DNA of 64,000 nucleotides from Mycobacterium vicinigordonae (lineage in GTDB: Bacteria > Actinomycetota > Actinomycetes > Mycobacteriales > Mycobacteriaceae), in contig NZ_CP059165.1 in the NCBI RefSeq assembly GCF_013466425.1, forward strand, positions 4,960,001 to 5,024,000, given 5' to 3'. The position numbers and the translations under genes were made by a program. The notes under the pieces were generated by a model that searched no databases, had not been told where the DNA came from, and worked only from the letters and a program-made list of their open reading frames with translations. Positions 1 to 8,346 of the stretch are shown here, one piece after another (the first letter of the stretch is position 1; every line of letters begins with the position of its first letter).

Positions 1-1202
1 TCAGCGAGGTGCTCGCTGAAGGGCCCGCGACCGCCGCGCAGATCGAAGAGCTCGTCGCCCGCATGCCAGCCGTCGGCCAAACGCTGGTCAATCTGCACCG
101 CCGGCTGCACGACGCCACCGCCGACCTGGAGGCCCTACACAGTCGCGCCAGCGTCGAGAGCCAGTCGGCCCCGCAGCAGCCGATGCCCTTCGAGGAAGTT
201 CGCGACTTCTTCTATGACCGCAAGAACTACATCGGCGAACTGGACCTGGCAGCCGAGGAGCTATTCGACCGGAACCGTTTGCGGATCGGGGGCCTCGACG
301 GCCAACTGGCCGGATTGCTGGACGACAAGCTCGGCGTGAACGTCGTGATCGATGACGGCCAGGCACTGCAGCCCAACTCCAAGCGTCTCTTTGAGCCCAA
401 GTCCAGAGCTTTGTACGTTGCGCGGTGGCTGCATCCCGGGCAACGGGCCTTCCAACTCGCCACCCAGATCGCGCTGCTCACCCAGGCGGAGCTAATCACC
501 GGCCTGATCGCCGCAGACGACCAGCTCAGTGACGACGCGCGAAATGTGGCGCGCATCGGCCTGGCTAATTATTTCGCCGGCGCGTTGTTGCTGCCGTACC
601 GGCGGTTCCTGGCTGCCGCCGAAAGCGCACGCTACGACATCGACTCGCTGGCAAGGCAATTCGAGGTTGGGTTCGAGACAATCTGCCATCGGCTGTCCAC
701 CCTGCAACGCCCGAACGCGCGCGGGGTCCCGTTTATCCTGGTCCGCGCCGATAGCGCGGGAAACATCTCGAAACGCCAGTCCGCCACAGCTTTTCACTTC
801 TCCCGCGTCGGAGGTAACTGCCCGCTGTGGGTGGTGCATCACGCGTTCTCCCGACCCGGTCAGTTCCTCACGCAAGTCGCCCAGATGCCCGACGAGCGCA
901 CCTATTTCTGGGTCGCTCGCACCACCACCAGCGAACCCAGCCGCTACCTGGGCCCGGACAAGAGGTTCGCCATCGGGCTCGGGTGCGACTTGGCCCACGC
1001 CGAGAAGCTGATCTATTCCGTCGGGGTCGACCTGACCGACCCGGAGGCCATGGTGCCGATCGGTGCCGGCTGCAAGATCTGTGCCCGGCCCGCCTGCTCG
1101 CAGCGCGCTTTCCCCTACCTCGGTCATCCGGTGCACGTCGACCCGCACACCAGTACCGATCTTCCCTATCCGCCTGCGATTGGACCGCGCCAACCGGCAT
1201 GA
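1..1202 (+). CDS. prpR: PrpR/RamB-type transcriptional regulator of propionate metabolism (5' end outside window)
   Basis: The frame is open at the left edge, so the N-terminal DNA-binding helix-turn-helix (roughly 85-90 residues, judging from a family length near 486) is missing. The visible part has the IrrE-like/peptidase-like middle region and the C-terminal ScfR-type domain, ending in a conserved cysteine cluster CKICARPACSQRAFP (codons near 1071-1115) plus earlier cysteines in GGNCPLW and GLGCDLA. In M. tuberculosis, PrpR (Rv1129c) is reported to bind a 4Fe-4S cluster and to activate methylcitrate-cycle genes on propionyl-CoA-yielding carbon sources. prpD and prpC would be expected divergently to the left. 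The next gene starts 36 bp downstream on the same strand and may be co-transcribed. Confidence 0.88.
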   Translation, partial: SEVLAEGPATAAQIEELVARMPAVGQTLVNLHRRLHDATADLEALHSRASVESQSAPQQPMPFEEVRDFFYDRKNYIGELDLAAEELFDRNRLRIGGLDGQLAGLLDDKLGVNVVIDDGQALQPNSKRLFEPKSRALYVARWLHPGQRAFQLATQIALLTQAELITGLIAADDQLSDDARNVARIGLANYFAGALLLPYRRFLAAAESARYDIDSLARQFEVGFETICHRLSTLQRPNARGVPFILVRADSAGNISKRQSATAFHFSRVGGNCPLWVVHHAFSRPGQFLTQVAQMPDERTYFWVARTTTSEPSRYLGPDKRFAIGLGCDLAHAEKLIYSVGVDLTDPEAMVPIGAGCKICARPACSQRAFPYLGHPVHVDPHTSTDLPYPPAIGPRQPA

Positions 1203-1238
1203 TCAGTGCGGGATCGTCGGGCTACTGAGGAGTCGGAC

Positions 1239-2591
1239 ATGACGGACGTCGACTATTGCGTAGTCGGGGCCGGGTTCGCGGGCCTGACGGCCGCGTTGCG
1301 GTTGAAGCAGGCGGGTCACTCGGTGGCTCTGCTGGAAGCCCGTGATCGCGTCGGCGGCCGCACGTTCACAGTGACGCGTGACGACGGGGTGTGGATCGAC
1401 CGGGGCGGCGCCTGGGTGGGGCCGGGCCAGGACCGGATCTACGCACTGATGGCCGAATTCGGTGTCCCGGAATACAAGCAGCACAACGACGGCGACGCCA
1501 TGATGATCGTCGACGGCAAGAAGCATCGGTATGGGGGGATGCTGCCCTGGACCATGAGTCCGTGGGCCGTAGCCAATCTCGGCCTGGCGCTGAAGGCAGT
1601 GGAGCAGATGTGCAAGACGATACCGCGGGAAAACCCTTGGGAAGCAACGAATGCCGCGGAGTGGGACCGGATGAGCATCGGCGACTGGCTGGAACGCAAT
1701 GTTGCATCCAGAGTGGCCCGCGAGATGCTGGACTTGGCTTTGGGCGGCACCTACACCTCGACCTCGGCTGAGGTGTCGATGCTATGGATGCTGCTGCAGA
1801 TGTCCTCCGGCGGCGGGCCCACCTTCGTTATCTCAGGCAGGGGCGGCTCACAGGACGCCCGCCCGGTCGGCGGGATGGGTGCGATCTATCGACCTATGGT
1901 CACCGCGCTGGGGGAAGCGCTGCACTTGTCGCGGCCGGTGCGCCAGATCACTCAAGACGCGGACGGTGTAACGGTGAGCGCCGACGGGCTGACGGTGCGC
2001 GCGCGACGGGCCATCGTGGCGATTCCGATGGCGATCGCCACCTCCATCGTCTACGAGCCGGCGCTTCCGGTGGACCGGGCGATGCTGCACCAGCGGATGC
2101 CCAGCGGTGCGGTGATCAAGACCTCGGTCATATACGACGAGCCGTTCTGGCGAGCCGACGGCTTATCCGGGCAGTCCGCCGCGCCGGGCACGCCGGTGAC
2201 GCTGAGCATCGACGCGTGCACCGACTCCGGGAGTCCGGGAATCATGTGCGCCATCACCGAAGGTCATGCCGCGCGCCGGTTACTGCAGCTCGACCCAGCC
2301 GGGCGACGGGCACTGATCATCGGCGAACTCGTCCGCCGGTTCGGCGAAAAGGCCAGTGCGCCAGTGGAATTCCATCTGCAGGACTGGACGCTGGAACGTT
2401 ATTCCGGCGGCGGAATGATCAGCCACACCGGCACCGGTGTGCTGACCGAGTTCGGCCGCACCCTGCGGGTGCCGTGCGGGCGGGTCCATTGGGCCGGGAC
2501 TGAAACCTCGGCCGTGATGTGCGGCTGGGTCGACGGCGCGATCCGCTCCGGAGAGCGGGCCGTCGCGGAAGTGGTCGCTGCGCAGACTTAA
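1239..2591 (+). CDS. Flavin-containing amine oxidase (AofH-like)
   Basis: This is a 450-residue FAD-dependent oxidase. It has an N-terminal Rossmann motif [15 protein letters not shown], then [14 protein letters not shown] and the [14 protein letters not shown] segment typical of monoamine oxidases. Near the C-terminus the FAD-contacting HWAGTETS is followed by [16 protein letters not shown] 1239 is chosen over an upstream in-frame GTG (1206) because GAGGAG lies 7 bases before it. The position where human MAO binds FAD through cysteine (SGGC) reads YSGGGM, so the flavin is probably non-covalent. The substrate is unknown. The stop codon overlaps that of the convergent PPE gene. Confidence 0.85.
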   Translation: MTDVDYCVVGAGFAGLTAALRLKQAGHSVALLEARDRVGGRTFTVTRDDGVWIDRGGAWVGPGQDRIYALMAEFGVPEYKQHNDGDAMMIVDGKKHRYGGMLPWTMSPWAVANLGLALKAVEQMCKTIPRENPWEATNAAEWDRMSIGDWLERNVASRVAREMLDLALGGTYTSTSAEVSMLWMLLQMSSGGGPTFVISGRGGSQDARPVGGMGAIYRPMVTALGEALHLSRPVRQITQDADGVTVSADGLTVRARRAIVAIPMAIATSIVYEPALPVDRAMLHQRMPSGAVIKTSVIYDEPFWRADGLSGQSAAPGTPVTLSIDACTDSGSPGIMCAITEGHAARRLLQLDPAGRRALIIGELVRRFGEKASAPVEFHLQDWTLERYSGGGMISHTGTGVLTEFGRTLRVPCGRVHWAGTETSAVMCGWVDGAIRSGERAVAEVVAAQT

Positions 2592-3754
2592 CCAATTCCC
2601 GTCCGGGGAATTACGCTGGGTCGATTCTGCGTCACGTGTGGACTGGCACCCCCCCGGCCCAACGCGCCGCCGGGCATCCCGGCGCCTGCGCCGGCACCCG
2701 CACCCATGGGCATCGGCATCATCGGCATGCCACCGCCAGTGGGCGCCCCGACCGCCGGGGCCACCGCGGCGGAGCTGGGCAGCGCCCCCAAACCATGCAT
2801 CGCCGAAGTCGTCATGCCTTTCGGCATCGCACCTTCCCAGGTCGGCGGCACGGACAGCGCGCCGACCAACCGCGCCTGGCCCAGACTCCCCGACATCCCC
2901 GCACCCATGCCGAGGCCACTGGCAACCGGCGCGGTGTTGCCCACGATTTTCGGAGCGTCGACTAATCCAGCTTCCGCACCGGCCAATCCGGCGGTGCCGG
3001 CGTTGGCCGTCTGGCCGAGCTGCATCAGCGGACCCATCATCATGCTGGCCGGGTAAGCCCCTACCTCGGCGACCGACATCAGCATCGAGACGGGCGCCCC
3101 CGAGACTGCCGACTGCACCCCAGACATCAGTGACGTCGCCCCCATCGCAACCGGGCTCAGTGCGGCGGTAGCCGAAGTAGCCAGCCCGGCAACATTGCCG
3201 TTGACCGTGGCAACCAAACCCGCCAAATCCACCGGCGGCATGCTGAACGGCATCAAACTCTCCGCCACCGCCGTCGCACCCGAGTGATACCCCAGCATCG
3301 CCGCCACATCCTGAGCCCACATCTCCACATAATCGAACTCAGTCGCAAAAATCGCCGGCGTATTCAACCCCAAAAAATTCGTCGCCACCAACGTCGCCAA
3401 CGACACCCGATTAGCCTCCACCGCCAACGGATGCACCGTCGCCGTCAACGCCGCCTCAAACGACGACGCCGCCGCCCGCGCCTGACCCGCCGCCGCCCCC
3501 GCCTGCGCCGCCGCCGCACTCAACCACCCCACATACGGAGTCGCCGCAGCCACCATCGACGCCGACGCCGGACCCGACCACGGCCCACCCGCCAACCCCA
3601 CAATCACCGAATCAAACGAACTCGCCGACGCCGACAAATCCGCCGCCAAACTCTCCCAAGCCGCCGCCGCCACATGCAACGGACCCGACCCCGCACCAGC
3701 AAAAATCCGCGCCGAATTAATCTCCGGCGGCAACCACGCAAAATCCAAAATCAT
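2588..3754 (-). CDS. PPE family protein, SVP subfamily
   Basis: The protein is 388 residues. It starts [20 protein letters not shown], the hallmark PPE N-terminus, and continues with the roughly 180-residue PPE helical domain containing the WxG-like PWSGPAS. The SVP motif appears as ALSVPPTW about two-thirds along, which assigns it to the PPE-SVP subfamily. The C-terminal tail is Gly/Met/Ala-rich with an (AG) run and ends [11 protein letters not shown]. In slow growers these proteins are ESX-5 substrates that reach the cell surface, usually as heterodimers with a PE protein. No PE or esx gene is beside it, so it is an orphan. A GTG four codons upstream (3766) is a possible alternative start. 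Confidence 0.93.
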   Translation of the reverse strand: MILDFAWLPPEINSARIFAGAGSGPLHVAAAAWESLAADLSASASSFDSVIVGLAGGPWSGPASASMVAAATPYVGWLSAAAAQAGAAAGQARAAASSFEAALTATVHPLAVEANRVSLATLVATNFLGLNTPAIFATEFDYVEMWAQDVAAMLGYHSGATAVAESLMPFSMPPVDLAGLVATVNGNVAGLATSATAALSPVAMGATSLMSGVQSAVSGAPVSMLMSVAEVGAYPASMMMGPLMQLGQTANAGTAGLAGAEAGLVDAPKIVGNTAPVASGLGMGAGMSGSLGQARLVGALSVPPTWEGAMPKGMTTSAMHGLGALPSSAAVAPAVGAPTGGGMPMMPMPMGAGAGAGAGMPGGALGRGGASPHVTQNRPSVIPRTGIG

Positions 3755-3912
3755 CAACAACCCCAACCCACCAGCCGCGTCAACGGCGCCAACAAACAGG
3801 CCCTTTCGCAGCTAACCCTGGCGGGCAAGCGCACCGGGCGGGCGGGATTCAGCTGATTCCCAGCATTGCCCAAGCTCCTCGGAAGCCGGGCGGATCCCGG
3901 CGAAATCGGGCC

Positions 3913-4425
3913 TTAAGAGGCCTGTTTGGCCGGCGGCCGATAGAAAATCAGCAGCTGCCCGATGGCGCCGGCAAGCCCCAGACCCAGCGAGATCGCCAAG
4001 CCGGGCCATCCGGTGAACCAAAGGCCGTTGCCGAAGATCAGCCGATCCAGGCTGAGCTGACCCGGGCCCAGCGTCGCGACCGCGACCGCGCACAAGGCCA
4101 GCACCAGGTTGTATTCCCAGCCCTCCTTGACGATGAAGAAGCCGTTGTGGCGGTGCACAGTCCACGCCGCAACGATCATCAACGACACGAAACCCGCCGC
4201 CGGGATCGGCGTGAGCAGCCCGGCAGCCAAGCCCAGGCCGGCCGCGGTCTCGGTGGTGGCGGCGACCGTGGCGTGGAACTTCCCGGGCTTCATGCCGATG
4301 CTCTCGAACCAGCCGGCGGTGCCAGCTATTCGCCCGCCGCCGAAGAATTTGTTCAAGCCGTGCGCGGCCAAGGTCAGACCGAGTACCAGCCGCAGGATCA
4401 GTAAACCGACATCGATGGCAGCCAT
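3913..4425 (-). CDS. DoxX family integral membrane protein
   Basis: This 170-residue protein has four predicted membrane helices (near residues 5-25, 55-80, 85-105 and 140-165). The family signature is near the N-terminus: LRLVLGLTLAAHGLNKFFGG followed by GTAGWFESIGM. DoxX-like proteins are linked to redox and thiol-stress complexes in mycobacteria (DoxX with SodA and SseA), but this one is not beside those partners. About 50 bp separates its start from the end of the upstream acyltransferase-like gene on the same strand, so it may be the last gene of that operon. Confidence 0.82.
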   Translation of the reverse strand: MAAIDVGLLILRLVLGLTLAAHGLNKFFGGGRIAGTAGWFESIGMKPGKFHATVAATTETAAGLGLAAGLLTPIPAAGFVSLMIVAAWTVHRHNGFFIVKEGWEYNLVLALCAVAVATLGPGQLSLDRLIFGNGLWFTGWPGLAISLGLGLAGAIGQLLIFYRPPAKQAS

Positions 4426-4473
4426 AACGTCAAAACTAGATCATGCGATTTCTTCGCGAATTCAACCCCACTG

Positions 4474-5715
4474 CTATTTCAGCGCCGCGTCCAGCAGTCG
4501 CAGGTAGTGATCCACATCGGGTACGGCCGACTCGGCCGCATGCACACTGATCGCGATGGTGTCACCGATGCCGTGCACACCGTGGGTGAGCCCCATCGCC
4601 GGCGACAACGACGGGTAGCCGGCGGTGAAAACCACCGGGGCTCCCCCAAAACTCAGGTCAGCGGCACCCCGATGCACGCTGGACACCACGGTGTTGCCGG
4701 TCACCTGCGCCGGCCGCACATCGACATCGAATTGTGATACACCCCAACGCAATAACGCGGCAGGAACGGTGGCGAACGCCCGATCGCCAGCCCGCCCGGC
4801 CGGATGCGCCATTCGTAGCCGGGCATTAGCCAGATCGGTGGCGATCCGCTGCATCCGTTCGGTGCGGCCGAGGTACGGATACAACCCGACGGCTACATTG
4901 CCGAAGTGGTTATAGCCAAGCGGCGCGCCGGGTTTGGCCATCGGAACTTCCGCTGCCAGGGATTCGGCATTCGCACCGATCAGCTCCGCCAGCGCTGTGG
5001 ACACCGCCGCCAGCGCCCCGACGGTGACCGTGGCGCACGGCAGCTCCGATCGGCGGCGAACCAGCGTGCGCAGCGAACGCACCCCCTGTGGACGGGTGTT
5101 GGTGGCCAGCGGCGGTCGTGATCCCACGCCCATCGGCAGCAGCCCGGCTTCGGTATCGGCCACGAGTTGCCGGTAGGTCTGGACCGCGTGGACCGCACGC
5201 CACGGCCTCAGGCCTGACCGTGACCGAGGCACCTGCGGCGCAAGGGTCTGCCGGCCCAACAGCCACGCCGTCATCGCCGAAAGCCGGCGTCCGTCACCCA
5301 GTGCGTGCGCGGCCTGCAGGACGACAACCGTGCCAGGGCCGTTGAGGCTCGGAATGTCACGCACCGAAGTGAACACGTGCAACCGCCAGGGCATAGCGCA
5401 CTGATCCAGCTGACTGTCGGCCAGCACGGAAACCGCATTCAGGCAGCCGCGCCAACTACCGTCGGTCAACTCGTGGCGGACCAGCCATTCGGGTCCGATG
5501 GCGGCAGGCACCCACCGCGGATACCTAATCGCACAGCCGTCTTGCACGCGCGTCGCCCAATCCGGGCAGTCTGCGGCGCGCCGCCGAACCTGCTCGAGGA
5601 CATCGTCGAGATCGGCGGGTTCGCCGTCGAACACGTACAACAGGAACTCGTCGTTGGGGACTTTGGCCGACATCCAGTAGAACTGCGCGTCGACGGCCGC
5701 CATCCGGTGCCTCAT
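4474..5715 (-). CDS. Rv1125-like protein resembling a WS/DGAT acyltransferase
   Basis: This 413-residue protein resembles M. tuberculosis Rv1125 in length and neighbourhood. The N-terminus, AAVDAQFYWMSAKVPNDEFL, resembles the opening of wax-ester synthase/diacylglycerol acyltransferases, which use acyl-CoA and an alcohol acceptor. The catalytic HHxxxDG motif appears as AAHALGDGRR near residue 135: the second His and the DG remain but the first His is Ala. A later DLSFGGAPVVFTAGY resembles the C-terminal family region. The start is fixed by an ATGA overlap with the epoxide hydrolase stop, implying translational coupling. Triacylglycerol or wax-ester synthesis is possible but unproven. Confidence 0.7.
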   Translation of the reverse strand: MRHRMAAVDAQFYWMSAKVPNDEFLLYVFDGEPADLDDVLEQVRRRAADCPDWATRVQDGCAIRYPRWVPAAIGPEWLVRHELTDGSWRGCLNAVSVLADSQLDQCAMPWRLHVFTSVRDIPSLNGPGTVVVLQAAHALGDGRRLSAMTAWLLGRQTLAPQVPRSRSGLRPWRAVHAVQTYRQLVADTEAGLLPMGVGSRPPLATNTRPQGVRSLRTLVRRRSELPCATVTVGALAAVSTALAELIGANAESLAAEVPMAKPGAPLGYNHFGNVAVGLYPYLGRTERMQRIATDLANARLRMAHPAGRAGDRAFATVPAALLRWGVSQFDVDVRPAQVTGNTVVSSVHRGAADLSFGGAPVVFTAGYPSLSPAMGLTHGVHGIGDTIAISVHAAESAVPDVDHYLRLLDAALK

Positions 5716-6614
5716 GGCGGACCGACGAAGTCCAGCACCAGCTCACAAACCTTGTCCGGCTGTTCAAGCTGCAGGAAGTGGCCGGCGTTGGCGACAATTT
5801 CCACCTCGCTGCCGGCAGGCAATGCCGGCTCGACCCACCGCGCGAAAGCTGCTGTCATGCAACCGTCGTCGTGGCCGTGCAAATACAGGCTCGGTAACTT
5901 CGGTGTCGATGTCCAGTGCCGGTGCAATTCGGCATACTCCGGCGGCGGTTCGGTGTTGCGGATCGTGGCGCGGTAGGGGCCCAGCGCCGCGCGCCAGCTC
6001 TCCGGGGTACCGATCGCGGCGTCAACATGGCGCAGATCCTCGTCGGCGCGGTAGCCCGGCGACCACCGCCGCCATAGCAGCGGCAGCACCCAGGACGCCG
6101 ACCGCTCCGGCAACCACGGCAACTGAAAATAGCTGATATACCAGCTCCGCAGCAGCTGAGGCGGTACTTCGCGGAGCAGGCGGGCTCGGTTCGGCAAGTG
6201 TCCGAACGGCCGGAACGCCCCGGCAGGCGGGACGGACATGATCACCGCCTTGTCGAACGGGCTATTGGGTACCGCGGCCAGTCCCGCCGCCGCCATGGCC
6301 CCCCAATCATGACCGATCACCACATCGCGTTCGGAGCCGCCTGCGGCCGCTCGCACCCGCAGGGCGTCGTGCATCAACGCACCGACGTGGTAGCTGCCGT
6401 CGACGGGAAGCGCCGAAGGGGCGTAACCGCGCATGAACGGCGCCACCACGCGCCAGCCGGCCTCGGCCAGCAGTGGCGCCATTTTGCGCCACCCGTACGC
6501 GGTGTCGGGAAAGCCGTGCAGGCACAAGGCAATCGGTGCGTCGACGGGCCCCCAGGTGAGGGCCTTCAAGTCGCCATTGGGGCTCTTCACGTCAACCCAG
6601 CGTGGTTCAGACAA
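5712..6614 (-). CDS. ephC: Epoxide hydrolase (alpha/beta-hydrolase fold), EphC-like
   Basis: This 300-residue alpha/beta hydrolase has the oxyanion motif LHGFPD near residue 33, an aspartate nucleophile elbow in VIGHDWGAM near residue 98, a cap Tyr in WYISYFQLPWLPE, an acid Asp in LHGHDDG and a catalytic His in NAGHFLQLEQP. An Asp (not Ser) nucleophile with cap tyrosines indicates an epoxide hydrolase. Position between the Rv1123c and Rv1125 homologues supports EphC (Rv1124). The start codon is TTG at 6614, supported by AGGAG five bases upstream. It overlaps the downstream acyltransferase-like gene by four bases. The substrate is probably a lipid-derived epoxide. Confidence 0.82.
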   Translation of the reverse strand: MSEPRWVDVKSPNGDLKALTWGPVDAPIALCLHGFPDTAYGWRKMAPLLAEAGWRVVAPFMRGYAPSALPVDGSYHVGALMHDALRVRAAAGGSERDVVIGHDWGAMAAAGLAAVPNSPFDKAVIMSVPPAGAFRPFGHLPNRARLLREVPPQLLRSWYISYFQLPWLPERSASWVLPLLWRRWSPGYRADEDLRHVDAAIGTPESWRAALGPYRATIRNTEPPPEYAELHRHWTSTPKLPSLYLHGHDDGCMTAAFARWVEPALPAGSEVEIVANAGHFLQLEQPDKVCELVLDFVGPP

Positions 6615-6792
6615 CTCGACTCCTGTTCACCGTTTTCTCGCCCGCACCGTCCAACGTAACCGGACAGTAGGGGGACAAGAAGCCTGTCAATCGGCGGACA
6701 CGGAATTCATCCGCGAACTAGCCGCTCGGTCGACAGACTTCACCCCACCGCCCCGGCACGCTATTGGCATGGGTATAGAGGAACGAGCATCG

Positions 6793-7449
6793 ATGATGTT
6801 CGCCGCGCTACCACCGGAGACGGGGTCCGGCGGCCAGCATCCTGGGGTTCGGTCGACATCAAAAGGCACCTCGCCGCAGAGGCGTTGGGCCAAGACCAGC
6901 GCGACCCAGCGCCGTATCCTCGACGCAGCCACCGACGTGTTCGCGGAGAAAGGATTCACCACGGCGACCATCGCCGACGTGGTGAGTGCGTCCGGCGGCA
7001 GCATCGGCAGCATCTACCACCACTTCGGCGGCAAGAGCGAGCTGTTCCTGGCCATCTTCGAGCAGTTGACCGACGCTGTCGTCCGCCGTATCGAAGCAGC
7101 ACTGCGGGAGGCCGCACCCCGTCGCCCCGGTCGACGGCAGGTGTTCGAACTAACGGTTCAGGCTTTCCTGCACGCAATGTGGGAGAACCGGCGCGCCGCC
7201 GTGGTGTTGGCATCCGGGGACACGCCACCGGGGTTCGAACTCATTAGGCGCAACCGCATGGAGTCTGCGTGCCGCAGTTGGATGGCGTTCCTGCAGCTTG
7301 AATCCTCACCCAGCGACCGCCTGCTCGGTCGGCTGCTGATCACCACCGTGACGGAATCCTCGATGATGGTGACCGAGTGCGACGACCAATCCGAGGTACA
7401 GCCCATCATCGACGCGGCGATCGAATGGATGGACCGCCTGACCCTATGA
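6793..7449 (+). CDS. TetR family transcriptional regulator
   Basis: This is a 218-residue regulator. The N-terminal helix-turn-helix runs from QRRILDAATDVFAEKGF through TTATIADVVSASGGSIGSIY to HHFGGKSELFLAIFE. It is followed by an all-helical ligand-binding domain with no recognised effector. The frame runs far upstream; ATG 6793 is preferred because AGAGGA lies 10 bases before it, while ATG 6769 lacks a ribosome-binding site. It is divergent from ephC across about 180 bp, so it probably controls the ephC/Rv1125-like unit. It is convergent with the PhnB-like gene. Confidence 0.85.
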   Translation: MMFAALPPETGSGGQHPGVRSTSKGTSPQRRWAKTSATQRRILDAATDVFAEKGFTTATIADVVSASGGSIGSIYHHFGGKSELFLAIFEQLTDAVVRRIEAALREAAPRRPGRRQVFELTVQAFLHAMWENRRAAVVLASGDTPPGFELIRRNRMESACRSWMAFLQLESSPSDRLLGRLLITTVTESSMMVTECDDQSEVQPIIDAAIEWMDRLTL

Positions 7450-7454
7450 GCGGG

Positions 7455-7931
7455 TCACACCTGCGCGGCCGCCTTCTCCAGATCGGCGACGATGATCTTG
7501 CTCATGCCGTGCATCGCGGCGGTGGCCGCCGCGGCGCGAGCCGGGTCCGGGTCGCCGACCAACTCCCAGAGCCGGTCCGGCACGATCTGCCAGCTCAGGC
7601 CGAAGCGGTCCTTGAGCCAGCCGCACTCTGACTCCTCGCCGCCGCCTTCGATCAGCCGGTCCCAGTAATAGTCAACCTCGTCCTGATCCTTGCAGTGCAC
7701 CGTGAAGGACACCGCCTCGTCGAAACTGAACATCGGGCCGCCGTTGAGCCCGATGAACCGGGTGCCGTCCAGCACGAAGCTGCCGTACAAGACCGAACCC
7801 GGTTCCCCTGGACCCGCCTCCGTGGTGCGGCTGAAACTCTCGATGTGCGAGTTCGGGAACACCGAAACGTAGAACTCGGCGGCCTCTTCGAGGTTCTGGT
7901 CAAACCACAGTGAGGGCGTGATCGCTGGCAT
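7455..7931 (-). CDS. PhnB-like VOC superfamily protein
   Basis: This 158-residue protein is of the 3-demethylubiquinone methyltransferase-like/PhnB type in the vicinal oxygen chelate superfamily. Family features are ITPSLWFDQNLEEAAEFYVS at the start, a central GLNGGPMFSF, and the C-terminal CGWLKDRFGLSWQIVPDRL. ATG 7931 is used because AGGAG lies 7 bases upstream; an in-frame ATG at 7997 lacks one. Members without a complete metal triad often have no known enzyme activity. Function unknown. Confidence 0.83.
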   Translation of the reverse strand: MPAITPSLWFDQNLEEAAEFYVSVFPNSHIESFSRTTEAGPGEPGSVLYGSFVLDGTRFIGLNGGPMFSFDEAVSFTVHCKDQDEVDYYWDRLIEGGGEESECGWLKDRFGLSWQIVPDRLWELVGDPDPARAAAATAAMHGMSKIIVADLEKAAAQV

Positions 7932-8017
7932 ATTGCGACTCCTGGTCATTGGGAAATTCGTTCCCTTGAATTGACTCGGGTACCCGTCAAAACTCATCGC
8001 GCGGCTTGCCGAAAAAG

Positions 8018-8031
8018 ATTACAGGTGTAAT
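8018..8031. promoter_or_regulatory. Palindromic candidate operator upstream of the SDR-remnant/DapB/TetR/BpoB operon
   Basis: ATTACA-GG-TGTAAT is a perfect 6-2-6 inverted repeat in a locally AT-rich intergenic stretch between divergent genes, 9 bases before the GTG at 8041. TetR repressors commonly bind such palindromes and autoregulate. The TetR gene at 9415 lies in the operon that begins here, so it is the natural candidate ligand. Binding itself is inference. Confidence 0.5.
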
Positions 8032-8040
8032 TATCTGTCG

Positions 8041-8346
8041 GTGGAGTCACGGCGGGTGCTGGACGGCAAAGTCGCCATCGCCACCGGCACCGGCCACGGT
8101 GTCGGCCTGGGTATCGGACACGAACTTTTGCGTGCCGGAGCCACCGTGACCGGCTGCTCCCGTTCGCCGCTGGACGCCCTACCCGGGGTCGAGTCTGAGG
8201 CGCTAGGACCGACCATCACCGACAACTTCCGAGCGTTCGTGCTCAACGCCGACGACCCCACTGGTACCGAGCACTTCGCCAAGGTCCCATTACGGCGGGC
8301 CGAGATGAGCGCGCCCCTACGGCCGATCCAAACCACGCCGACATGA
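8041..8346 (+). pseudogene. Truncated short-chain dehydrogenase/reductase (internal deletion remnant)
   Basis: This frame of 101 codons starts like an SDR: VLDGKVAIATGTGHGVGLGI carries the NAD(P)-binding TGxxxGxG, followed by ELLRAGATVTGCSRS. The region that should hold the NNAG and YxxxK catalytic motifs is missing. Instead the sequence jumps to NADDPTGTEHFAKVPLRR, which resembles the C-terminal part of SDRs. A full SDR is about 250 residues, so roughly 150 appear deleted in frame. It still ends in an ATGA overlap with the next gene, so it may now serve mainly as a translated leader. GTG 8041 is the assumed start. Confidence 0.6.

Noticed and set aside
3284..3856. Plus-strand 190-codon Arg/His-rich frame over the PPE gene.
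   Set aside because: It is antisense to a clear PPE coding sequence; the Arg/His richness reflects the GC-biased codons of the real gene.
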